The notes beneath the pieces are model-generated. The model saw only the letters and a list, made by a program, of their open reading frames with translations, did not search any database and was not told the DNA's origin. The translations under genes and the position numbers were made by a program. Shown here one piece after another: positions 1-9,067 of a stretch of 64,000 nt of DNA (its first letter is position 1; the number at the start of each line of letters is the position of its first letter). Origin of the DNA: Guyanagaster necrorhizus (taxonomy: Eukaryota; Basidiomycota; Agaricomycetes; Agaricales; Physalacriaceae); contig NW_025064890.1 of NCBI RefSeq assembly GCF_019112545.1, positions 647,818 through 711,817 on the forward strand, given 5' to 3'.

Positions 1-2059
1 CTAAAGTCCAAAAAGCTTGATGCCTGTAAGAACGAACTCAGCTACGCGGCGAACACGAAGAAGGGTGTGGTATACCTTGGCCAAAACTTCCCATGGTACG
101 AAAGCCCAGCAACCAATGAACTGGATTATGTTAAAAACTATAGAGTGCCGCAGACTTTATATGCTTACCGCCGCTATGATCTGTCCTCTTCGAATGTTAA
201 TATAATTTGGGAAGATAGACACCAAGTCATTCGCAGCACTGATCGAGTTTGCCGATACTGCCGACGGAAACAACTATCATCGGTTCGAGCTGCGGATACA
301 TGTCGTCGAAACACATACCATTGGTCCCAATCTGCGCAATTACAAGACCGATTGAAACAAAGGCCGCGCCTGCACGCCCCCCGCGAGAAGCTACACAGAA
401 AAGAGCGATACTTTAATTAGATTCAACGCTGTCAAAATTTAAGGTCAAATGCTTACTCCAGTTGGTTATGATCTATCATTCGAAGAGTTCGTAACTTTAT
501 GAGCAGGTACGCTCAGGATATAGGTAGAATCATACCTCGTTAGGGTTCCTAGTGACGAATTGAGACAACTGTAGAAGTGGTAAGAGTAAGATTCAAACGA
601 CTCACCAAATAACTTCTCCGTATAACGACTCAGAAACAGCTGCGGTCATGATACCTAGGATCGCAACAACCGTAAAGATAGCCGGGATATGGAATGCCTG
701 CCACCACTGCGTTCGTGAGCTCTTCGAATAACGACTACAATACTCCGATCAGTTCTTCTCGTGCACCGGCTAAGGTTTATCTCACCTGAAGTCCGGAATA
801 TTCACTCCTAGCGTAGCGTAGCTTCCTAGACACGAATTAAGATTGGACAAGAAGCTCCATGCGAGCAGAGATCCGTGCAGCGGATTTGCGTCGGTCAATA
901 ATGCGGTACTTCCAGCTGAGACACCAGCAGAGTGAACGGTGGCCTGTAATGGATGCACTTAGTACGCTGACGTCTACAAGGATAGTTTTAAAACTCGCCC
1001 CCATTACGGCTAGCATGGCAATCGGCGCAATGATTGACTTGATGCGGAAGAACCAGCGGATCTTAGTGTATGGTACGATGAGGAAAGGGAATTGGATAAT
1101 GAAATAGATGAGGTATGCACACATGCCTGCCGTTAAAGTTAATAGCGATAGATGTAAAGAGATGATCTTCACGCACCAGCAGTGGTCATACCAATGTTGT
1201 CTGGCAAGTGATTAGGAACGTTCCGGAATGAAGGCCAGATAGCGTTAATCAATTGCTGCATCCTATCGTACGTGTAAGAGGCACGAAGCGTGGCTTGGCA
1301 CTGAGATAGCTCACGATTGTCCACCCGTAACAGCGCCTATACCGAGCCAAAAAATTGCAAGGATGCATCGAGAAATGACTGTATTCCTATTAGTTACGGG
1401 AATCATGAATATAGGAATTGACCCACTTGCGAACCAGGCGAAAAAGAATCCGAAAGATGACCTGGTAAGACGAAGTGAATGCTATTGTAGTCATTACTAT
1501 TGTATCTCACGCACCGAATAATGACTGGGAATGCTACAAATGGGAAGTTTTAATTACAAAGCAAGGGGACACGAAATGGATGCGCATACGGATTCCTAGT
1601 CTTGCTCCAATGACACCATTGATACTTATGACGATGGCGATCATAAAAAATCCCATGGACACACACACAATGGAGAGCTTCCAGTTCAATCCAACCGCGA
1701 CCATCGAACTACCTTGTTCCCAAATAGAAATCTGCCAGCACCAGTTGTGTCAATTGAGAATTCCATGTTATGTCCCTGGTATATTCTCACCGAGAATGCA
1801 TCACATATCCAATACGCAAAGTAGTCCCAAGCGCCTGTCCTTGCATTTAATTAAACAAATCGGTGTGCCAAGGTTAAGGAGACGTACCCCAGGTACGGTC
1901 GGCAGGCGGAGTAGGATCCATATCCCGGTTGGACCATTTGCTTGAGGGGGCATATGAACTTGGATTGTGCGCGACCTGTAGACGCTTGCGAAGAATAGGA
2001 TGCTCTTCGTCGGCAGGGTAACTGTCAATGACGACGGAATCCGTAGTCTTCGCCATCAT
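1..2059 (-). CDS. NCS1-family nucleobase (uracil/allantoin-type) permease, C-terminus beyond the left edge
   Basis: A plasma-membrane symporter of the NCS1 (Fur/Dal4) family, which imports uracil, allantoin, uridine or related compounds. Read right to left, the spliced exons give family landmarks in order: WSNRDMDPTPP then RTWGAWDYFAYW at the N-terminus (about 2000-1820), SSFGFFFAWF (about 1440), AIFWLGIGAVTGGQS (about 1340), an exon reading PNHLPDNIGMTT, a strongly hydrophobic exon with IRWFFRIKSIIAPIA (about 1050), YATLGVNIPDF (about 800), QWWQAFHIPAIF (about 700), a glycine/alanine exon, then NDLVSIFPNYINIRRG (about 190) and CWAFVPWEVLAK. The last exon starts ASSFLDF and runs off the window. 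At least nine short introns are needed. The start is MMAKTTDS at 2059; the second Met at 2056 is equally possible. No frame break is visible, so the gene looks functional. The substrate cannot be told from sequence alone. It is divergent from the dioxygenase at 2456, with 396 bp between. Confidence 0.85.
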
Positions 2060-2455
2060 GGAATAGTGCGCAGAGCGCAACCGAACATCCATATAAAGTA
2101 CTGCTGCGAAGCCGCCAACGGCTTTACTGATAGGACAGGTTGCACTCAAGTTGATGAATTTGTATTTGGGAACCACGCGGTAAGTAAGGAGAGCGAGGTT
2201 CGCCGCGGCATAATAGACGCTTTTACTTGTCTGCTTACTACGACATTAGAATCTCTGCAGCATCAAGATATCATTACCTCTGAAATTGTGCCTGGCATTG
2301 GTGTCTGTCCTTCCTCGGATCTTGGCCGCGGTTTCTGTACGGCTTGTTAAGTATAGAAACAACATTGTCCTTATCATCAGTTGATAAGTACAAGCCTGGA
2401 TTGATAACGACGTGCAAAATAACCCCTCTGCTTCGGATCACTAACTCACAAAACA
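2060..2455. promoter_or_regulatory. Shared divergent promoter region between permease and dioxygenase
   Basis: These 396 bp separate two start codons pointing away from each other, so they must hold both promoters and both 5' leaders. I see no convincing TATA box and no other gene. The arrangement would permit co-regulation, but the sequence does not show it. Confidence 0.5.
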
Positions 2456-3616
2456 ATGACTGCTCGCACTGTTCCTTACATCTCCCTTCGCGACTTCGAT
2501 CTTCGCAAAAACGAAATCGCCAAAGAACTCATTGATGCTGCTGAGAACGTTGGATTCTTTGTCCTCGTGGACCAGGAGAGTCCCAGCAAGCAAGATATTG
2601 CTGACATATTTGAGCTCTCGTGAGTCAAGGTCGCGGCGCTTCCAGTCCGTTCCTATCTGACCAATACCATTCGTAGCGCGCGGTACTTTGCATTACCTGA
2701 GGAGATCAAGGCAAAGGTCCCCTTCATCCGGGAAGAGAACTGCGGCTGGGAGAAGGACGCACAGGTCCGTCCATCGACCGGCGTTGCTGACCCCAAAGAG
2801 TCCATACAACTTCAAGCATTCCGTGCTGATACTTACTGGCCCACCGACCTTCCTGGTATACCAGCATTCCGCGAAAAGTGTTTGGAATTCATGGACAAGA
2901 CCCAGATACTTTCCCTCAAGATCCTCTCGCTTTTCGCTGTCGCCCTTGGTTTCCCTCCAGATTTTTTCTCTGAGGCGCATGATACCAGCAAGGGAGACTG
3001 CTTGTCGACTTTGAGACTTCTGAAGTATCATGATGCGACGGGAAAGAACTTTGGTCCGAACGCGTGGAGAGCAGGAGCCCATACCGATTTTGATTGTTTA
3101 ACGTTGCTGTATCAGCAGGATGGCGGTGATGGCCTGGAGGTTTGCCCCGGCAGAGAGGCTCACACTAGTTTTGCTCAAGGAGACGACTGGACTCCCGTTC
3201 CTGCTCGGACAGGTGAAATTACGGTTAATATTGGTATGCTGTGGGGATTTCGTACATCGCTCATGCACTAACAATTTACTTACAAGGCGACATGTTGATG
3301 GCTTGGAGCGAAGACAGGTTCAAGTCACTTTTCCATAGAGTCCGTGCGCCAGGACCAAACGATAACCAAAAGCCGCGTCTGAGTATTGGGTAATTCACTT
3401 TTCCCCCCTTCTTCGTGTCCTGACTGCTCTTGTATCAGGTACTTTAACCAACCGCGCCCAAGCGTTCTTGTCGACGGCCCCTCCCATAAATATGCGGCAC
3501 AGACGGCTAAAGAGTATATTGTGAATGCCATGCATCGTAACTACTTGGCAGCTCAGCAATTGAAGACGGAGCAACTGGCGGCAGAGATAAACGCCCCTGC
3601 TGTCGCTGTCACCTAG
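2456..3616 (+). CDS. 2-oxoglutarate/Fe(II)-dependent dioxygenase, isopenicillin-N-synthase-like
   Basis: A cytosolic non-haem iron oxygenase that would couple 2-oxoglutarate decarboxylation to oxidation of an unknown substrate. Four exons (2456-2619, 2677-3233, 3287-3389, 3439-3616) splice in phase into 333 residues. The N-terminal DIOX_N part reads VPYISLRDFD and AENVGFFVLVDQ. The iron ligands are visible as the HxD motif in AHTDFDCLTLLYQ (about residue 206) and the distal His in SLFHRVRAPG. The 2-oxoglutarate-binding Arg lies in RLSIGYFNQ, split by the last intron. Length and motif spacing are normal for the family. The family covers isopenicillin N synthase, flavonol synthase, giberellin oxidases and fungal thymine-7-hydroxylase, so the substrate is open. 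The divergent NCS1 permease makes a nucleobase substrate worth considering, but that is inference. Confidence 0.85.
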
Positions 3617-4087
3617 TTTTGAAATGTGCTAATCCATATGAATATAAATATATAGCTACTGCGATCTTAGTCGGGCGTAAGTTATACAACCTGCTCGTTC
3701 AACTGCTTTATATTTTGCACCAAGGCCGGCCCGAATTTGCCGGTTTTTCATCTTCGCACCTAACTTGTACCCAAACATACGATGACAGGGCTCGGCCTTT
3801 CCTGATCAGCTCAAGTCATGGTACCGATGTTCTTTGGAGAGCAGCCTCTTGGAATCTGCCGTCGAATTGAGGCACAATAATTTTAAAATCGCGGGGCCGT
3901 ACTCAACCCAAGTGAGTGGCAAAAATAGGTTACATCTGTGGCAAACGCGACAGAAGGGCTAACTACGACATATACTAGCTTATCTACAATGAAATGTCCT
4001 CTGAAATGGACGAACATGCAAGTAAATGCGTACGAGAACCCAATGGCGACTAAATGCCAGTGCCTCGACGTCTCGCGATCTCTGCAG
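3617..4087. other. Gene-free spacer
   Basis: 3' flank of the dioxygenase plus upstream sequence of the TATA box at 4088. Short open frames on both strands show no protein-like composition or splice logic. Confidence 0.4.
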
Positions 4088-4095
4088 TATATAAG
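4088..4095 (+). promoter_or_regulatory. TATA box (TATATAAG)
   Basis: A perfect TATATAAG lies 81 bp before the ATG at 4169. The same element at nearly the same distance precedes the secreted-peptide gene at 7579, which supports its being a real promoter even though the ORF it serves is tiny. Confidence 0.5.
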
Positions 4096-4168
4096 GGCGG
4101 GGTGATTTGGTATGCCCCGTCCCAACTCGTTGCGATACCACCGCCGCTACTCATTCTGCATCATCGCC

Positions 4169-4225
4169 ATGTTGCTCAGTGTCGCTGTGACTGCCTTTGC
4201 CTTCATGATGTCTGCATACGCCTAA
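4169..4225 (+). CDS. 18-codon signal-peptide-like micro-ORF (gene remnant or leader)
   Basis: The first ATG after the TATA box opens MLLSVAVTAFAFMMSAYA and then TAA. This has the form of a fungal signal peptide: a hydrophobic core and an A-Y-A cleavage-type end, stopping exactly where a mature protein should begin. A good 5' splice site (GTAAGT, about 4241) and two later AG acceptors follow, but no splicing route I tried restores a mature domain. It may be what remains of a secreted-peptide gene like the pair at 6.4-7.9 kb, or a true short peptide. Function unknown. Confidence 0.25.
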   Translation: MLLSVAVTAFAFMMSAYA

Positions 4226-4622
4226 CTCAAGCCTAAACAGTTGGTAAGTTCCTTCTACGCTCCTATCTATTTGTTTGGCTTACTCGTAACTTATAGCTTG
4301 ACCGTACATTGACTTGATTCGTGGTAGCAGGTGAAGTCGGGCTAAGCTCGTAAGCGAATCGGCAATAAGCACACGGTCGGTTTGCTCTCATTCAGATTGT
4401 TACTGTCCAGGCCTGCTTTCGTCCTGTCATGGTCATTTGGCTTTTTCCCATAAATGTGAATCTCCTCCTTCTACTGCTTAAGTCTCGGATAAATGCACGG
4501 TCCGTCGCCATTCAGATTGCGCCTTGCCATCTGGTGGCCGTCCTCATGACATGTTTTCACAGTGACTTCGTTCATGGGTTTAAAACCAGGACATTCTATT
4601 CTTCTCTGGTCGTCATCCCGTC
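4226..4622. other. Spacer between micro-ORF and GH16-like gene
   Basis: Contains intron-like GT...AG stretches but no frame longer than a few dozen codons with protein-like composition. It probably includes the promoter and leader of the gene at 4623. Confidence 0.3.
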
Positions 4623-5715
4623 ATGTTGGAGTATGTTGCCTTACTTTCCTCGCTTTGTTTCCCCTTCTGACAAAGTTCTTGCAGGATAAAGCTCTCAACC
4701 GTGTCTCTATGTGCTGCGGCACTTGTACCCGTTGCAGGTGCTGTGACGGTCATACCATCCACTTCCTTCTCCTCCTACTCGACGCTCGAAAGCTATTGGA
4801 ATTATCTGTACCCTTGGGGATCAGATCACAATGGCAGTAAGTCGATTATGAATTGGCGCGTACTCAATTTACGAGCTTCTAGGTGCCCGAATGGTTGGAA
4901 ACTCGACTGTACATAGCAACATTGCTATTGCTTCAAGTACGCTGAGCCTCATAGCCACACCCACATCAAATGCTTCCCCGCCTACAAGCACAACTAATCC
5001 ACATCTCGCCATTCATTACGCTAGGTGAGCGCGAGAAGATTTCTTTCCTGCGTTCATCCTGTAATTCTGTTCGCCAGTGGTGCAATCAATGCGAAAGACT
5101 ACATCACCGTGACCGCCAAAAACTCGTATACAATCTATGGCGAATTCAGCGCTCCGACAGCAGTAGGCACATGGCCTGCATTTTGGTTGACAGTAAGCAC
5201 ATTGAAGACGCTGGCACAAACTTATATCTTTCCTCTCGTTCACAGGCAGTTGAGAGTTGACCACCTGAGACGGGCATAGGCGAATGGAAAGGCACTGCTG
5301 ATAATTGGTACAACACGTTCAACACCTCTTCAGTAGTCCAATCGACTTTGGTGGACTGGCCCACCGATCTCTCTTTTCATTCACTGAAAGCGGTCCTCAC
5401 TGCGGAATCGAACGGGGAAGATGTGAAGATCGACTTTTATATGGATAATCAATTCAAAGTCACTCAATATGGTGAAGGGTTTGTTGGAAGTGCCTTGTAC
5501 TTGTTCGTCAATCACCTTCCTTCTCCTTTTATTTGCTACTCATTTCATACCCCTCTTCAGAATTATTAATCTACAGGTCTGTTATGTAAACATTTGAATC
5601 GGGCGTTATACTCATTGGTATCCACCAGATGGAAGGCAGTTCTGGAACACCAGGTCCTACGGGGACAACGACGTACAAGGTTCGGAACGTTGAAGTAACT
5701 CGAACTGGGTCGTAG
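4623..5715 (+). pseudogene. Secreted GH16-like beta-glucanase with in-frame stop at the active site
   Basis: Seven exons (4623-4630, 4685-4836, 4883-5024, 5078-5192, 5246-5502, 5561-5576, 5629-5715) join in phase to 259 codons. Exons 1-2 encode a signal peptide, MLEIKLSTVSLCAAALVP. The body is a concanavalin-A-like glucanase fold of GH16 type: SYTIYGEFSAP, GTWPAFWLT, the catalytic region, then LYLIINLQMEGSSG and a C-terminal strand YKVRNVEVTRTGS. Two defects sit together. Codon 144 is TGA (5258-5260), where the family has Trp just before PPE. The catalytic motif reads ETGIGEW, so the usual Asp of E-x-D-x-x-E is Gly, while both Glu remain. Everything else is open and spliceable, so inactivation looks recent, unless these are base-call errors or a readthrough allele. 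The substrate would be a cell-wall beta-glucan if functional. Confidence 0.65.
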
Positions 5716-6350
5716 GTGGAGCGCTTCAAGCTTACTTGAAATTGTATATTACTTAGGATCCACATATGTAATACGAAGTTTTGACTCAAGTGATGTTGAG
5801 AGGGTGGCGAGAGTCACTTCTCTCACGAGAGGCTCGCGCAGTCACTGACAGGCGTAAAGGCTAGTCGATTGCGGAAACCCCTCGCTACGCTACGTGTACT
5901 GGCTCATATATATACGGTAGGAATAACAAATACGGGCTAAACCAGGGGAGACGGGGGGAAGAGGAAAAAACGTCAGGTAAAAGTATCGGGCCGTGGAACG
6001 ACTCGTAACAGATGTGGACCTAATCGAAGATCAATCCTTTCACTGCTTTGACAGATGGCTGATGTGCATGCACATTCCCACTCTATTCAATTGCGGCGTA
6101 CGCTAACCTCGACATTGCTTCCTCCTTGAGGACTTCACCGTACCATCTTGTGTCTAGGTTCTACTGCGTGTTGTCTTCTGCCATAGATTATGCATACCTT
6201 CTGGTGACGGACTGGGGTTATAGCATGGTGCTCCTGTGACAGCGCTGAATTTGATCCCACAAGCGTTACACCCTTACCAGTGTTATTCACATCCCCAAAA
6301 TCATCGGGACATGCAGAAAACGCATGAAGACAGCTAGCAAGGCTCTGTTC
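5716..6350. other. Gene-free spacer
   Basis: 635 bp between the glucanase and the first secreted-peptide gene. It holds a short TATATATATAC run near 5907. No coding signal is visible on either strand. Confidence 0.4.
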
Positions 6351-6425
6351 GTATATTAGCCATCGGGCAACCCGACTGCGAGACCAACTCCCCGCATCTC
6401 TTTGACACCACAGGCAACTTATATA

Positions 6426-6785
6426 ATGCGTCTCTCTCCCATCTTTGTGTTTTTTGTTACATCTCTGGCTCTTGTGCATCAAACCCATGCAGGCCCAATC
6501 AGCTACGGTATATGCCAAACTGGTGAGCTCAAACACGCTGGCTAGAAGGGTACGGACCTGATAGTGAAATTTAGGCTGTAATGCTCTAGCTGTTGCGTGC
6601 TATGCAGCCGCTGGATTCACGTTTGGGACAATCGCAGCGCCAGCTGCACCGGCTGCGATTGTCAGCTGCAACTCTGCACTCGGAGCGTATGTGGTTCCGT
6701 CCGTATAATTAGCCATACATTTACACGTGTATGCAGATGCTCTGCTTCATGCGCCTCTGTAGCTTTGTTTTCGCCGACTCCGTGA
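6426..6785 (+). CDS. Small secreted six-cysteine peptide, paralogue 1
   Basis: Three exons (6426-6522, 6575-6686, 6737-6785) give 85 residues. Residues 1-22 are a signal peptide (MRLSPIFVFFVTSLALVHQT, then HA before GP). The mature peptide starts GPISYGICQTGC and is rich in Ala, with six cysteines; other landmarks are LAVACYAAAGFTFGT and the end VALFSPTP. It is a near-copy of the gene at 7579, with identical intron positions and phases. The GPIxYGICQTGC...ACYAAAG pattern resembles small eukaryotic proteins annotated as zygote-specific class V copy B-like; I recall that only as a family name, and its function is unknown. A TATA-like GTATATTAG lies about 75 bp upstream of the ATG. Secreted role (signal, effector or wall peptide) is open. 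Confidence 0.75.
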
Positions 6786-7500
6786 AGGGCTGTATCCGTA
6801 GTAGGATGTGCATGTTTGAATCTTGAGCAATGAGGATATGGCGTTATGCACCGTTAGACGACGAAAGTCCAGAACCCATGTACCGGAAGAGGGAAGAAAA
6901 GCTCGTCCTCATGTAGTAAGTAGAAGGTATAGCGCTGCTGCCATGGCTCGGCACGCGGTATCCGTTCGTGGACACGTTGCTTTATCGATTTGCTTATTGT
7001 TGATTCTCCAGGATTGTTCATCTGAATCATCTCCATCAACGTCCAACTTTGCATCGTGCACTAGGCTACATGCTATGAGTCAAACGATAAAGTGACGGGA
7101 ACCTGGCGCTCCATGGCAAGAAGCTGTACTCACCATGCTATACAACTTGACGTATGAACGCTATCAGAGACTTCTGATGAAAGATCTTCCTCACTAGCGC
7201 TGGGTGATAGCTCCGTCCTAGTATGGCCTTCATACCAATGCAGTGGACGTTTACGTTGATACGGCTGCTTCCTTGCGACCTTTCACATGCTTGGATATTG
7301 CATCTGGACTCTGTTGCCAAGTTGTCTTCATTCAATTGCGTTATGCGTATCCCCGAGGGACAGCTGCAGTAGCTAAAGCATCAGAATTCATTTCCGAATC
7401 TCTAAGCGCGGCGCGCTTATTGGCAACATTATTATTATTATCCTCGACGTAATTGGACGACACGGAAAGCGCGTAAAAACAGCTGACCAGGTGCTAGCCG

Positions 7501-7508
7501 TATATAAG
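7501..7508 (+). promoter_or_regulatory. TATA box (TATATAAG) of secreted-peptide paralogue 2
   Basis: Lies 78 bp before the ATG at 7579. The surrounding bases (CGTATATAAG... AACCCG) resemble the equivalent region near 6350 before paralogue 1, so the promoter was duplicated with the gene. Confidence 0.55.
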
Positions 7509-7578
7509 TCGTTGAATAACCCGGTTGCAAGGGCAAAATCCCCATCACCTACCCCACAGATCAACGTCGTCAACTGAT

Positions 7579-7939
7579 ATGCGTCTCTCTCGAGTCTTTG
7601 CATTTCTTGCCACATCCCTGGCCCTTGCGCCCCAGGCCCATGCGGGTCCAATTGCATATGGTATCTGCCAAACTGGTGGGTGCTAATCCGACATCTGCGA
7701 ACGCTGTCTGACGGTGTACAGGCTGTAATGGTATGGCCGTTGCTTGTTATGCGGCGGCCGGATTCACGTTTGGAACGGTCATCGCAGCGCCTGCTGCACC
7801 TGCAGCCATTCTTGCTTGTAATGCAGCGCTGGGGACGTGCGTGATTTCATGTTCACGATTAATCTTGCACTGACAGGGCCCCATGTACAGCTGTTCCACT
7901 GCATGTGCGACTGTAGCCCTTTTGGCCCCGACTCCATGA
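7579..7939 (+). CDS. Small secreted six-cysteine peptide, paralogue 2
   Basis: Three exons (7579-7675, 7722-7836, 7891-7939) give 86 residues, one more than its neighbour because of a Val inserted in FGTVIAAP. Signal peptide MRLSRVFAFLATSLALAPQ then AHA, followed by mature GPIAYGICQTGC, MAVACYAAAGFTFGT, and the end VALLAPTP. The six cysteines match those of the 6426 gene one for one. Exon 3 must use the AG at 7889-7890, since the nearer AG at 7875-7876 would break the frame. Both copies are intact, so the duplication has been retained. Function is not known; the signal peptide and even cysteine number suggest a disulfide-bonded extracellular peptide. Confidence 0.75.
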
Positions 7940-8151
7940 AGAATTGCATGACATTGAGGGTATAGTAAGGTACAAAGTTCGTTGAGCAATGAAGATACTA
8001 CATATGTACCGTTCTATGATATATCCGAGTCTGAGTGTACACTGAGAAAGACAGGAAAAGCCTGTCTGAGTCACTAGCATCTGTCATTATCATTATCGTC
8101 ATTACCAGCCCTCTGAGCCCGCGCCCACAGAGCTGTTCTATATAAGCCTGA

Positions 8152-8903
8152 TCAGCTTAGGAGTGTCAGAGAAGAAGAAGAGCCCACTGTTTGGTCCTGT
8201 CGTTTGGCTTCGGAATACACAAAAATCAATATGAGAAACACCTCGTCTTTCGCAAGCCCTTCCCGTGTGAGCTCAAGTGTCGTCGGCGTAGCTTTTGAGA
8301 ACAAATGCGGTCTAAAGGGAACAGCAAAAGTTCCGGCGACCTCGTCATTCGGCAGAATAGCCTATACAGCGACATGTAACCCTGGCGGACACAGTGAATA
8401 ATACATCCAATACACGCACCTTCCAATCTTCATAGTTATACTTCAACGAGTACTCGGTTCTACCCTCATCCCATTTCCAGTATCTGCACCTGCAAAAGTG
8501 GTGACTTTTAAGAGACGGACTCGTCGCTGCTGATGCGAACGACTCACTTGCGAAAGGGCTTTCCTGCATGCCTCTTGACATCGGAGAATTTCTTCTTGTG
8601 TCCTAGTACTTCTATGATCCTATCTTGCCAGTGTATTGCCCCAACGGTGACTACGCCGCCTGGCCCTGGATTAGCATCTTGAAGAATGGTTACATGCCGG
8701 CCACGGAAGTTAAAGGTCGTCTTCAAGGTGTACAACACGGATTCATCTACAGAAGAGCGAATTCGAGCGTTCACGACGTTGTTCTTGTTGTCGAAGAAAG
8801 CCTCCATCTCGTACAGCGCATAGGGTGGGGTCAAAAGCCCAATAAATATACACATGGACCCATATTGAAGACGGAATTTGCATGTGTTTGCCAGTGGAGG
8901 CAT
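8152..8903 (-). CDS. DUF6593-family protein
   Basis: Basidiomycete-expanded intracellular domain of unknown function. The first large exon (down to about 8544) contains ESVLYTLKTTF, a strand with HVTILQDA, then VTVGAIHWQDRIIEVLGHKK. A second exon reads CRYWKWDEGRTEYSL with KYNYEDWK, the W-K/EY core typical of the family. After an intron ending TATAG (about 8368), the last exon gives AILPNDEVAGTFAVPF, TPTTLELTREGLAKDEVFLI and a final ...SLTLLS stop at 8152. The last part (LELT..GL..DE) is the usual C-terminal block. The start is uncertain: Met codons at 8903, 8855 and 8807 are all in frame, and the last, MEAFFDNKNN, is closest to family length. It is transcribed opposite to the peptide genes before it and divergently from the Furry gene. 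Confidence 0.7.
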
Positions 8904-9067
8904 CAACTGTAACCTGCAGAAAAGTTCTGAATTTCTTCCTTGTCTACTGTTGCGCTGCATTTGATATCGACTTGACGTCGCTTGACGCTGCCAGAGGCAG
9001 GACGGGAGGCTCTGCCGTGTAGGGAGGATTGGTATACCCGCAATCCACGACTGATTGACGACTGAGG

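Larger units (their letters stand above)
6350..8020 (+). repeat. Tandem segmental duplication carrying the secreted-peptide pair
   Basis: The two genes start 1,153 bp apart. Similarity is not limited to the exons: it begins at the TATA region (about 6350 and 7500) and continues past the stop codons. Both 3' flanks share TTGAGCAATGA-GATA and TACCGTT-like blocks (about 6820 and 7983). The unit is therefore gene plus promoter plus 3' flank, with diverged sequence between. Confidence 0.55.

Noticed and set aside
1..2059. First impression of a decayed, frame-shifted region at the left edge
   Set aside because: Fragmentation is due to at least nine short introns; joined on the minus strand the exons give a continuous NCS1 permease.
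5561..5630. Suspected frameshift near the end of the GH16-like gene
   Set aside because: A 16-nt exon (5561-5576) between two introns restores LYLIINLQMEG in phase.
8204..8401. 65-codon plus frame after a TATATAAG, possible third secreted peptide
   Set aside because: No signal peptide and no similarity to the six-cysteine pair; the opposite strand carries the conserved C-terminal exon of the DUF6593 gene.
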